This document shows positions 9,184 through 17,900 of a stretch of 29,813 bases of DNA, piece after piece. The stretch is from the IMG/VR virus record IMGVR_UViG_3300031877_000265, positions 1 to 29,813 of that record. The stretch is one strand, 5' to 3'. Each line of letters starts with the position of its first letter. Positions within the stretch are counted from its first letter, which is position 1. Both the position numbers and the translations under genes were made by a program. The notes under the pieces are model-generated. The model was given only the letters and a program-made list of their open reading frames with translations. It did not search any database and was not told the DNA's origin. The stretch is from a virus.

Positions 9184-10251
9184 GTGCCACAGTGGGTTCC
9201 ACCGCCGACCTTAGTTAACACGCTCAGGACCTTCTTCGTCACCCGCAAGGGGACGAATGTGATCGAGATCCTCCAGTCCTCCAACTGGAGCCGAGCTAAT
9301 CAGACCGGTTGGCGGCTGCAGGATGATGGCTTTGCTTACTTCTTCGGCTGGACCCAGCTGGGGCCCGGCGACAGCACTCTCATCCTCGATGAGTACGGGC
9401 TCTCAATCTACGGGGCCAACATTGTCCTCTTCGATGAGCTGGGCGCCCTGGCCCATGCGCTGATTGCCCGCCGCACGACGATCCAGGGGATCACCTTTAA
9501 TCCCGGCGATTCCTTCAATGGCCACCTGGGGACCGCGGCAGATCCCGGCATCAACCTGTACTTTACCCAGTTGGGCATGGATATCCGCTCCTACATCAAC
9601 ACGATCCTGCGCTTCCGTGGCGACAGGGGGAGTATCGAGGGGTTGATGTCTATCGGTCCCCAGTTCGGCGCCAGCATCCTGTTTGGGGCTGGGCGCTTCT
9701 TTGCCGTCAGGAACGCGGCCGGTGAGGATGGAGTTTTCTTTCAGGTGGGGACGGATGCTGATCCCAACTATCTGTACTGTCGGCTTGGCTGGCCTGATCC
9801 TTACCAGCCACACATTATCCTGACCAACCAGGCTTTGCGGATTGATGCCGAGGCCCTGGTGGGGAGCCTGCCGCTCGATGTCCTGAATGTCACCTATCTC
9901 TCCGAGATCAGCGATCAGGCCGGATACCTCACTCAGCTCAACATGCAGAACTATCCCATTGATGATGTGGGTGATCCTCTGGATGATACCGATGCCATTA
10001 ACAAGGGATATGCCGATAGCCACCTGCAAGGCAGGACGCTCATCACGGATGAGGCGGTCGATGGACAGACCGTAAGATGGGACGATGCCGCCGACCAGTG
10101 GGAGCCGGGATGGTCAACCCCACCTCCCTCACAGGAGGGGCAGGTGCTCTACAGCCTGGATGGAGTGACCTTCACCGCTCAGCTGCCGGTCACCACCGAG
10201 GAGGATGGGTGGCTGGTTAATGAAGAAGGTCTATTGATTGTAGCGGGATGA
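9184..10251 (+). CDS. Tail fibre or receptor-binding-associated structural protein
   Basis: This 355-aa protein starts at GTG 9184, 3 nt after the previous stop, with AAGGGGAG as ribosome site. The N-terminal ~200 residues are beta-rich without a family I recognise. The C-terminal part has typical phage fibre phrases: DDTDAINKGYADSH at about residues 261-274, GQTVRWDDAADQWEPG near 296-311, and short LYSLDGVTFT units. These resemble shaft and attachment repeats of many tail fibres. It probably bridges the tail tip and the larger fibre encoded next. No signal peptide is present, as expected for a virion protein. Confidence 0.65.
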   Translation: MPQWVPPPTLVNTLRTFFVTRKGTNVIEILQSSNWSRANQTGWRLQDDGFAYFFGWTQLGPGDSTLILDEYGLSIYGANIVLFDELGALAHALIARRTTIQGITFNPGDSFNGHLGTAADPGINLYFTQLGMDIRSYINTILRFRGDRGSIEGLMSIGPQFGASILFGAGRFFAVRNAAGEDGVFFQVGTDADPNYLYCRLGWPDPYQPHIILTNQALRIDAEALVGSLPLDVLNVTYLSEISDQAGYLTQLNMQNYPIDDVGDPLDDTDAINKGYADSHLQGRTLITDEAVDGQTVRWDDAADQWEPGWSTPPPSQEGQVLYSLDGVTFTAQLPVTTEEDGWLVNEEGLLIVAG

Positions 10252-10255
10252 GATT

Positions 10256-11968
10256 ATGACGGACGCACTACACAGCAGGCAGACCAGTGTGCATCGCATA
10301 GAATCCTGGGTCTACGCGAACGAATCTGCGCGCGAGGGAGCCTCAGGCTTTACATCCTATGACGTAGGCAAGATCGCCTATCAGTCAGACGATGGGACGT
10401 ACTGGCGGCTGATCGATGATTCGCCAGTTACCTGGCAACAGATCGGAGGGCCGCCTGGGGCCATAGACGTGTTTAATGATGGAGAGGGGGACCCGGCAGA
10501 TGTGGCTGGGTCTGCAGCTGATGGCACTTCCACTTATGCTGCGCGTAGAGATCACATCCATACTATTGGCTCAGGGATTGTCACATCAGGGATGCTCCAA
10601 GACGGAGCTGCTCTGGCTGAGATATTGGACGACGATGGATCGGGAAGCGGACTGGATGCCGATCTGGTCGATGGCAGTCATGCGTCCGCGTTTGCAGCAT
10701 CGGGCCACACTCATGAAGTCGACGAGCGGGCCGATATGTTCAACGATGCGGAGGGCGATCCTGCAAACGTAGCTGGGACTGCCACTGACGGCACGAGCAC
10801 CTATGCCGCCCGCCGGGATCACGTTCACACGATTGGGGCAGGCATAGTCACATCGGCCATGCTCGAAGACGGAGCTGCACTGGCTGAGATACTAGACGAT
10901 GATGGCGCTGGCTCCGGGCTTGATGCTGACTTGCTCGATGGCAGCCACGGTTCGGCGTTTGCTGCATCTGGACATACTCACGCCTTCTTGGGATTGACTG
11001 ATACGCCCAGCAGTTACTCAGGCCAGGCCGGGAAGATTACACGGGTCACCTCTGGCGAGACAGCCCTGGAGTTTGTGGCCCTGGAGGCAACTAGTGCCGA
11101 GTACCAGCAGTCCAGCTACACCGGAAGCGACATCAGCATGGGGACCTCCACCGATGCAGACTTCGTGGATGCCTCAGCTAGCCTTCAGATTCAGATCACG
11201 CCGTCGGCGCCAGGGAAGTACCGGGCGCAGTTCACCTTTGGCCACCAGAAAAGCGCCACGGAGGTGGCTACGCAGTTCCGGTTGACAGATGGGACGACTA
11301 ACTCTGGGGTAATCGAGAGTTACACGAACAGCGCCAACGTAGAAGAAGAGGTGTCGTTGTCCTACATTTTCAACTGGACTGACACTTCCCAAAAGACTGT
11401 CAAACTCCAGAAGAAGGTGAGGGTCGCGAGTTCCGTCTCGGTAAACCATGTCATGGGCGCAGTGGGACGGTGCACCATCATGGAGGTAGTCCGGCTAGGC
11501 GGGACAGGGGTAAGCTACAACGACGCCGAGGGGGACCCGGCGGCCATCGCTGCCTCCGCCTCTGATGGCACGAGTGCCTACGCCGCCCGGCGGGATCATG
11601 TGCATTCGGATGCCGGGGTCATTGCCCACAAGAACGCCTCGGCGAACGTTCATGGCCTGGGGGCTAGCGTCAATGTCCTGGGCAATCGCAATGCCGCCGG
11701 GGAGTTCGTACAGCGGGGAACGTCCAGCATCTCGGCAGCACTGGGAAGTGCGATCTCCATCAGCGCTGCAAATGCGGCAGCCGTTACTTTCCCGGTAGCT
11801 TTCAGTGCTAACCCTATCGTCCTGCTTACGCTCTACAACACCGCTCAGGGATTGGGGGCCTGCATTTCAGCAGGTACTCTGTCAACGACTGGTTTCACCC
11901 CGGCGGTCTATGGGACCGCAAGCGCGACGGCGACTGGAACGCTTCACTGGATCGCATTAGGGAGCTAA
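10256..11968 (+). CDS. Tail fibre with repeated YAARRDHVH modules
   Basis: This is a 570-aa protein starting 4 nt after the preceding stop. Three copies of a module with (F/Y)NDxEGDPAxVA followed by DGTSxYAARRDHxH begin at residues 73, 162 and 421; the first two belong to an 89-residue tandem unit that also contains DADLxDGSHxSAFAASGHTH. Such His-tipped modules are common in phage fibres, where they form trimeric shafts and may bind metal ions. Residues ~283-415 are a beta-sandwich-like region. The last ~115 residues contain FPVAFSANPIVLLT and end in WIALGS, resembling the gp53-like or H-type-lectin-like tip of fibres. It probably binds the host surface. Confidence 0.85.
   Translation: MTDALHSRQTSVHRIESWVYANESAREGASGFTSYDVGKIAYQSDDGTYWRLIDDSPVTWQQIGGPPGAIDVFNDGEGDPADVAGSAADGTSTYAARRDHIHTIGSGIVTSGMLQDGAALAEILDDDGSGSGLDADLVDGSHASAFAASGHTHEVDERADMFNDAEGDPANVAGTATDGTSTYAARRDHVHTIGAGIVTSAMLEDGAALAEILDDDGAGSGLDADLLDGSHGSAFAASGHTHAFLGLTDTPSSYSGQAGKITRVTSGETALEFVALEATSAEYQQSSYTGSDISMGTSTDADFVDASASLQIQITPSAPGKYRAQFTFGHQKSATEVATQFRLTDGTTNSGVIESYTNSANVEEEVSLSYIFNWTDTSQKTVKLQKKVRVASSVSVNHVMGAVGRCTIMEVVRLGGTGVSYNDAEGDPAAIAASASDGTSAYAARRDHVHSDAGVIAHKNASANVHGLGASVNVLGNRNAAGEFVQRGTSSISAALGSAISISAANAAAVTFPVAFSANPIVLLTLYNTAQGLGACISAGTLSTTGFTPAVYGTASATATGTLHWIALGS
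10472..11005 (+). repeat. 89-residue tandem duplication inside the tail fibre gene
   Basis: Two adjacent units of 267 nt begin at 10472 and 10739. Both encode the DPAxVAG, DGTSTYAARRDHxHTIG, DGAALAEILDDDG and GLDADLxDGSHxSAFAASGHTH motifs in the same order. The DNA copies have diverged, mostly at synonymous sites, so the duplication is not recent. A partial third copy of only the first motif block begins at 11516. Confidence 0.9.
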
Positions 11969-11970
11969 CG

Positions 11971-12531
11971 ATGATCATTCAGAGGACAATCTACGCGGGG
12001 GACACCCCGTTGGAGAGCACCATCGTCGTCGAGCAGACCGGCCCGATGCAGTTGACCGTGCGGGCCGGTCACTTCACAACCACGGGCCAGGCGCGGATCG
12101 TGCCTTTAAGCCCACAGGTCGAGGAGCTGATCGCCGCAGGGAAGGCCGAACGCCTGCCTGATGGGTTGCGGGCTCTGGTATGGCTTGTAGACAGAGACGG
12201 CAGCCCTATTGAGCTGTCACAGACCTACGTCTTGGAATCCGATCAAGTGCTCGATCTGGTCAGCCACCCCAGCTACGACAAGTTCTACCGGGTAGAGCTG
12301 GTCTTCAACGGGATTAGCGTGGACATGCTGGCTATGAGCCGGATTGACGCCTATCCTATGCCACCTACAGGTTGGCGGGAAGTCCATGATCTAGTGTTCG
12401 AGTTCGGGGTCCCTGCCGGTGCCACATCGTTGAGCGATATCGAGATACCCGTCCTGACGGTTCTGCCTGGATTTCCGCCAGGCACAGGGCCGGAGGACTG
12501 GCTTGTGCAGACGGGAACAGGAGTCGTCTGA
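11971..12531 (+). CDS. Hypothetical tail-region protein, 186 aa
   Basis: ATG 11971 follows the fibre stop by 2 nt, with GGGAGC upstream. I do not recognise the family. The protein is soluble, beta-rich and without signal peptide or membrane segment. Its N-terminus (RTIYAGDTPLESTIVVEQTG) and two compact beta regions would suit a fibre accessory, chaperone or tail-associated structural protein. It is probably in the same transcription unit as the fibres, and its stop overlaps the next start (TGATG). Confidence 0.6.
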   Translation: MIIQRTIYAGDTPLESTIVVEQTGPMQLTVRAGHFTTTGQARIVPLSPQVEELIAAGKAERLPDGLRALVWLVDRDGSPIELSQTYVLESDQVLDLVSHPSYDKFYRVELVFNGISVDMLAMSRIDAYPMPPTGWREVHDLVFEFGVPAGATSLSDIEIPVLTVLPGFPPGTGPEDWLVQTGTGVV

Positions 12532-12731
12532 TGGCGAAGGTGATCGAAGGTGAACGTGATCCGCAGGCAGTAGCGGCTGAGGAGCGAGCAGCGGCTATCA
12601 AGGCTTTCTTGCAGAAGTATGCAGGGCGCTCATGGGCTGACTTGGAACTGAAAGAGAAGGAGCGCGTCTTGGTAGCCGTCTGTGTGGCCCTTGGGTGGAT
12701 AGATGCATCGGGAAAGTTCACTGAACCATGA
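12531..12731 (+). CDS. Hypothetical 66-aa protein
   Basis: The ATG overlaps the preceding TGA by one base, which suggests coupled translation. The protein is small, charged and predicted helical (EERAAAIKAFLQKYAGRSW, then KEKERVLVAVCVALGWID), with no membrane segment. I do not recognise it. It lies at the border between tail genes and the membrane-protein cassette and could be a fibre assembly factor or a small phage accessory protein. Confidence 0.6.
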   Translation: MAKVIEGERDPQAVAAEERAAAIKAFLQKYAGRSWADLELKEKERVLVAVCVALGWIDASGKFTEP

Positions 12732-12734
12732 GTT

Positions 12735-12763
12735 AAGGAGAATTTTAAAAGGAGAACTTCAAA
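12735..12763 (+). promoter_or_regulatory. Tandem Shine-Dalgarno sites before the holin-like gene
   Basis: AAGGAG occurs at 12735-12740 and again at 12749-12754 as near-identical AAGGAGAA-C/T-TT units in an A/T-rich gap. The second is 9 nt from ATG 12764. This is a locally AT-rich island in a GC-rich window and predicts very efficient translation of the next gene. The upstream copy has no start codon of its own at good spacing, apart from the sites already assigned. Confidence 0.55.
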
Positions 12764-12982
12764 ATGGAGTTGCCAGGAGCGATGTGGATCGCATTAGTCG
12801 TAGTCCTGACTGAATGGGTCAGGCAGTGGAAGGTGGGCGGTAGGTGGGCGCCACTTATCGTGCTGATCTTAGGCACGGTAGCTAAAGCCATAGAGCTGGC
12901 CATGAAGTGGCCCGAATTAGCGGCGCGGGGGCAAAACATCCCCTTGATCTTCCTATTTGGTCGCGCCACACTGGGTCTTTAG
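12764..12982 (+). CDS. Small membrane protein, holin-like
   Basis: This is a 72-aa protein with a strong ribosome site. Residues ~6-17 are hydrophobic, followed by the charged stretch EWVRQWKVGGRW, then a second hydrophobic helix ~29-45 (APLIVLILGTVAKAIELAM) and a third weaker one near the C-terminus. The size, the two to three short helices and the position right after the tail genes fit a phage holin, which makes holes in the inner membrane at lysis. No family-specific motif is visible, so holin-like rather than holin is the safe name. Confidence 0.6.
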   Translation: MELPGAMWIALVVVLTEWVRQWKVGGRWAPLIVLILGTVAKAIELAMKWPELAARGQNIPLIFLFGRATLGL

Positions 12983-12983
12983 G

Positions 12984-13385
12984 TTGCACTTTTCATGGCG
13001 CCAACTGGCGAGAGATCTCGTGATCCTCCTGATCGGCTTCCTGATCGGCTCGATCTCCAGCGCCCACGCCGTGGATTTGCATGCCCAAGAGCGGCGGGTG
13101 CAGATTATGGATGCGAGAGTTGAGGAGCTGCGGCTGGGCTTGAATGGCCGCATGGAGAAGATCGAGCAATCCTACTTCAGTGATATGTTGCGATTGGCCG
13201 AGTTGGAGGCTGCTGTCTATGGGCCCCGATTCGAGGACCCCTGGCACAGTTTCCCTCCGCCCAATCGCTATCCGCCAGAGAGACGCAAACAAGTGCACGG
13301 GGGCGATCTGGCATATTGCAGATTGGAGGTGATTGCTCCCATCCCAGCTGAGCCCGTTCCCGGCGTGGGGCTGAAAGCATATTAG
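12984..13385 (+). CDS. N-anchored coiled-coil membrane protein (spanin-like topology)
   Basis: A membrane helix (DLVILLIGFLIGSISS) near residues 11-27 is followed by a charged coiled-coil-like region (about residues 30-75) and a Pro-rich tail. The start is uncertain: I prefer TTG 12984, one base after the previous stop, giving 133 aa; TTG 12957 would add 9 residues and overlap the previous gene by 26 nt. Neither has a good ribosome site, so translation is probably coupled. The topology resembles an i-spanin (Rz) or a membrane-bound linker protein. Similarity beyond topology is not visible. Confidence 0.55.
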   Translation: MHFSWRQLARDLVILLIGFLIGSISSAHAVDLHAQERRVQIMDARVEELRLGLNGRMEKIEQSYFSDMLRLAELEAAVYGPRFEDPWHSFPPPNRYPPERRKQVHGGDLAYCRLEVIAPIPAEPVPGVGLKAY

Positions 13386-13401
13386 CCGGAGCTAACAGTC
13401 A

Positions 13402-14265
13402 ATGCACATCCTGATCATTGCTCCCGATATTCCACAGTTGGCTGGCGTCGATGAGGAAGTCAGCGCTGTGGCTTCCCTGCACAAGGTGGAGCTCCTGCAC
13501 GGACGGGTAGTTGAAGCTGACATTCGGCACGCCACGGGCCGCTACTTCGACATCGTTTGGTTCATCACTCACGGCAGCTCTGCTGGCCTTATGCTCTCCG
13601 AGGGCGAGACTCTCAGTATTGATGCCGTAGTCCAGTATGTGCGATCAGCCCGGCCCGGGCTCTGCATCCTGAACTCCTGCGAGAGCGTAGACATCGCCAC
13701 CGCTATCTTGGACGCAACTGACATGACCGATGTGATCGCCACGGTCAGCGATGTCCCAGACCGAGATGCGGTCAGGCTAGGCGTGCTCTTCGCCAGGGAA
13801 CTATCGCGCCTCAATGATTACCGGCAGGCATTTGAAGCCTCCAGGCCACGATACAACCGACACTACATATATCTCAGGAACTTTGGGCGGTATCGGAACG
13901 AGGGGCCCGATCCCATCCCCGCATCATCGCTGGATAGCGGACAGAATTACCTAGTCGAGCGCCTCATCCGCCTGACAGACCAGATGCGCTCAAACATTCA
14001 TGAGTGGCAGTCCAGCTCCAACACCCAGCTAGCATTACTGAAGCGCAGCGTGGACGATCTGGAGAGGCAGGGTGCTTCGCAGGCAATCGTCACGGCCGCC
14101 TTGACCCAGGATGTCGCCTTGATTAAAATGCGGCTTGGCATGGACGGACAGCTCCCCCTTGGCCGCCCTAATAATCTGACCCTGGTCTTTGTAGCTGCCA
14201 TCGCTGCCATGATACTGGTGATGGGGCTTGCTCTTTTTGTGGCTATGCAAGGAGGGGTTCGCTAA
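13402..14265 (+). CDS. Membrane-anchored CHAT-domain (caspase-like) protease
   Basis: This 287-aa protein has an N-terminal caspase-like fold. A beta-strand (DIVWFITHGSS) ends at His57-Gly58, and a second (GLCILNSCES) carries Cys93; this is the His-Gly / Cys-Glu-Ser dyad arrangement of CHAT peptidases (clan CD). It is followed by DVIATVSDVPDRDAVRLG and a helix with FARELSRLNDYRQAFEASRP, which match the small-subunit half of CHAT domains. Residues ~180-245 are a helical coiled-coil-like stalk. A strongly hydrophobic helix at ~259-282 anchors the C-terminus, leaving a short GGVR tail. No N-terminal signal is seen, so the protease head probably faces the cytoplasm. CHAT proteases usually act in bacterial immunity or cell death; one inside a phage late operon is unexpected. 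The stop (TAA) abuts the next ATG. Confidence 0.82.
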   Translation: MHILIIAPDIPQLAGVDEEVSAVASLHKVELLHGRVVEADIRHATGRYFDIVWFITHGSSAGLMLSEGETLSIDAVVQYVRSARPGLCILNSCESVDIATAILDATDMTDVIATVSDVPDRDAVRLGVLFARELSRLNDYRQAFEASRPRYNRHYIYLRNFGRYRNEGPDPIPASSLDSGQNYLVERLIRLTDQMRSNIHEWQSSSNTQLALLKRSVDDLERQGASQAIVTAALTQDVALIKMRLGMDGQLPLGRPNNLTLVFVAAIAAMILVMGLALFVAMQGGVR

Positions 14266-14658
14266 ATGCAGCTAAACTTACAACTTCTTGAGAAGGCCAG
14301 CGTAGTTATCGCCTCTTTCACCTATCCCATACTCTTCGTTCTCTTTGGATTCATGCTGCTGCTGGCGGCTCTGGAGAATGAGCCGCGGCTGCGGCAATGG
14401 GAGCGAGCCGGGTTTCACTTCTGTTTGGCCGTAATGTTCGGGGCACTGGGGATAGGGATGTCCCGCGTTCCCTTTCTCACTCTTGAGCAGAGTCGAGTTG
14501 TCTTCCGCTTTCTGAGCTTGGGACTGGCATTCGTTATGGCGAGGCCCATCGCCTTTCACCTCGCGGTCCTCATTAGAAGGACATCGGATGCCTTGAATGG
14601 GGGACAACTTCCCCCAGAAGGTTTTGCCGCTCAACGGGAGGGGACGGTTGAAAGATGA
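14266..14658 (+). CDS. Three-helix membrane protein, 130 aa
   Basis: ATG 14266 directly follows the CHAT gene stop, and AGGAGGGG lies inside the end of that gene. Hydrophobic helices are seen at about residues 12-35, 47-63 and 76-97, followed by a polar tail. No family is recognised. The coupling with the CHAT gene suggests a shared function, for example a membrane partner, a substrate or a second holin. Its start lies in the same frame order as a typical two-gene operon pair. Confidence 0.62.
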   Translation: MQLNLQLLEKASVVIASFTYPILFVLFGFMLLLAALENEPRLRQWERAGFHFCLAVMFGALGIGMSRVPFLTLEQSRVVFRFLSLGLAFVMARPIAFHLAVLIRRTSDALNGGQLPPEGFAAQREGTVER

Positions 14659-14929
14659 GACATTGCTGAGGCAACGCCTGACCGAGGCGCTGGTACGGAA
14701 ACAACAGATCGATGCGCTCATTCAGACCTTGATCTTGGAATCAGCCCGCTTGGGTGCCATCTATTCGGAGCTGTACGCTATCATCAACGATTTGGAGCCG
14801 GAGCCGCTGGAGAGGTTTAATGTCAAGGCGCCATCTGGTCCGGGACGCAGTGCTGACGGCGCTCCTGCTGGCCTTGCTGGCCGCTTGCCAGTTGAGGACG
14901 GCAGAGCCGACGGTCAGCGCGCCGACTGA
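14648..14929 (+). CDS. Short coiled-coil protein overlapping its neighbours
   Basis: TTG 14648 is chosen because GGGAGGGG lies 4-11 nt upstream and it overlaps the previous stop; ATG 14597 would add 17 residues with no ribosome site. Residues 1-55 are a Leu/Ile heptad-like helix (LLRQRLTEALVRKQQIDALI and on), probably a coiled coil. The last ~36 residues are low in structure and overlap the start of the lipoprotein gene by 110 nt in another frame, so this tail may be incidental. It may be a soluble partner of the membrane proteins upstream. Confidence 0.5.
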   Translation: MKDETLLRQRLTEALVRKQQIDALIQTLILESARLGAIYSELYAIINDLEPEPLERFNVKAPSGPGRSADGAPAGLAGRLPVEDGRADGQRAD

Positions 14930-17900
14930 GGCTGCACCAGCCTATCGCAACATAGGTGCGCGCTTCACGGGAGGCGGGGTCCCATCGTTGGGGGATGGGA
15001 CCCTGCTCTACCTGCAATATGACTGGCGCAATACCGACTGGGGCATCCAATACCCAGAGTATGGAGCCATTGGCAGCGGCATCTACTTTGAGTGGTACAG
15101 GGAATGCGAGACGGCAGACTGCCCATCGCCCCAGACTATCCTATTCTTATCCCAGTCAGCTGATTATTGGGTGCAGCTCGACGGCGGGACGTGGATCAAG
15201 CGGCCTGTGGCGCTCTCTCTCTACGTCGCAGGGGATACGCAGGACTACACCCCCTCACGAGTATACGAGAGCGGCGATGTCCCTTATGAGACCATGCCGG
15301 ATGGGTCAAGGGTCGGCTACCGACTAGAGCCAACCAGGGACCCAAGCCAGTCAGCCTTGGGCGATTGCCCTCCGCGGTCAGCGCCTCGCTATGATGATCC
15401 AGACTGGCAGGCAGCCTGGCTGGCTGACCTCCAAACATGGCTGACCAACATTAAGAATGGCTCCTACGCGGATCAGGTCTACGCGATCTGGCTTGGCTTG
15501 GGTGTAGACGGGGAGACCCAGCCGGCCAAGAACTATTCTTCAATGCCCCTCAAGGGATGCTATTACGGTGATGAGCTGGCAAGCCGCATGGGAAGCGATG
15601 GCTGGCAAAGCTACCTCGATTTCGTCGAGCTGTCAATGCAGACGGCCCGCACAAGCTTCCCCAGCCGACCCATCTTCGTGCAGGCGGCAACTGATCCAGG
15701 CGCTTACTGGGGCAGGACCTTGAGGGACGACGTAGTGGTTTATGCTAACAGCATCGGCGTTGGCTACAAGCCCAATGGCCTGACCCCGGACCGGGCCAAT
15801 CTATGGGGTTATGGGACAGCGGAAGGCAAATGGCTGATTGACGTCATGATGCCATACTCGATAACAATGCCCATTGCCTTCGAGCCAGCTTTTGGGCCGG
15901 GCGGCGAGGATGGGAGCCTGACGCCACCTTATCCCTATGGCCCTCCAGGACATGCAAAGTACCTGTGGTGGATGCTGATGCAGGGTCTCTCCCGACGGCC
16001 CGACTTGATGGACCTCCAAGAGGGCTGGTTCCCGATCATCCAAAGCAACTATCCCTGGATGTTCAAATTCATCCGGCGCACCCTGGGCAAACAGCCAACT
16101 GATCTGGACCAGATCTGGACCGTCTTCCGGCAGGCCGAATGCACACCGACCTGGTACAATCCGCCGACCAACACGAACGGCGTCGGCTGTACGCCTGGCC
16201 CCTTCACATTGGGGCTCAGCCCCTCCGTCGTCACAGGCTCCGATTACGTCACGCAGACGGTCTTCTCCGGGAATGTCCTGGCTCAGCCATACTCCCGTCA
16301 CGCTTATAAGCTGGCGGCAGGTCAAGCGATCACGCTGACCGTGGATGCTGATTACCAGTGGTATAATCAGACGCCGGCCGCCAATGGTGGGACGGCAGGG
16401 TTCGTGCTCTCGGTTTTGGCTCTGGACAGCGGCACCGATCTGATGTATCTGGATTACACAGATAACGCGGGCGATGTCTTGACCCTCACGATCACCAAGA
16501 CGAATACAGCCCTACTCAAGTGGCGGGACTTCGCCGTCTCAGGCGCTCGCTGGAATGGGGCCCTCGATGGGGCCGATCTGCGCATCCGCAATGATGGGAC
16601 AGGGACAGAGTACGTCGTGATGGCAGTAATACGCTACTTTTACAGCCCGGGCGGGGTCTGCGCGCAGATCAACGGCTGCGAAGGGATCGAGGGAGGTGCC
16701 CTGAGCGAAGGGAGCGCCGCCACGGCGACGGCCACGCCGACCAGGACCAGGATGCCAACGGCGACGCCGACTTCAATCACCCCCACCTCAACGCCCACGC
16801 CGACGCCGACCGGTCCGACTGCGACCCCCACACCGACATTCACCGGCACGCCGCCGACAGCGACGGCCACGGCCACGCCGGGGCTGGTTGTCTACGAGTT
16901 CATGGCCTACAACGATACGCTGCCAGAGACGATCTACTGGACCAACGTGATCACCTATGTGGGCGTCGGTGGTGGCACTTACTCAATAGTGACAGTGCCG
17001 GGCTACTCTGGCAATGCCTACCGCTATAACATCAACGCCAGCGATAGCTACGGCTGGGTCGGGACCTACTGGGACAGCGGCGCGCTGCAGACGGAAGGCA
17101 TCTTAGATGTGCACGTTTCATTCACCGGGACCCTGCCCTTCGACTTCCTGCCCTCGACCTTTGCCGGGGTGTACGAGGAGATAGCCACGCAGGCCGGCGG
17201 GCAGCTTGGTCAGAGGCAGCAATGGACTTTGGATAGGATGGGGACCAGCCAGGGCGCTATCAGATTGCGTTGCCCGATGTGCATGCCCACTCAAGACTTG
17301 GAGGTAAGATCAAGCACCACTATGGGTGCCTGGTATCATTTCACCGTGCACTGGGAATACAAGGATGGGGGCACTGGCTATATCAGGGTCTATGACGACA
17401 CTAGCCTGAAAGTAGACTGGACGGGGGGCCTGAACAGCTCCTATGATCGTTGGCGCTACGCGATGGCAGGCATCCTGGGCGCTCACTATTTCTGGGACCA
17501 TAACGTTTATCATACTGTAGACGAAGTTGGCGCCTGTACCTCCGATCCCTGCGCTGCTCAGGCTCAGGCAGCCATCTCGCCGCTGGTGATCAACGAGATC
17601 GGGCGCCACGCAGATGAAGATTGGTTCATGGGCGGCGGCGTGACTGAGGACGACGACTTTATTGAGCTCTATAATAGTACCGCGGTCAAGCAGCCTCTCG
17701 CCTCGTATCAGCTGTGTGTCGACGACACCTGTTTTACCTTCGCCAGGGGCGAGTACGTGAACGCTGGCCAGGTAAAGGCTCTCTTCGCAGGCGATACCGG
17801 CCTCTATCTCCCATTGGCAGATGCCGAAATCTGCCTCTATAATTATGCCGGCCGGGTGATCGATTGCGCAACCTGGTCGGCCATGACGACCGGCGCCCGC

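Noticed and set aside
9184-11968. Diversity-generating retroelement target in the fibre genes
   Set aside because: No reverse transcriptase gene or near-identical template repeat was found in the window, and the repeats differ mostly at synonymous sites rather than at adenines.
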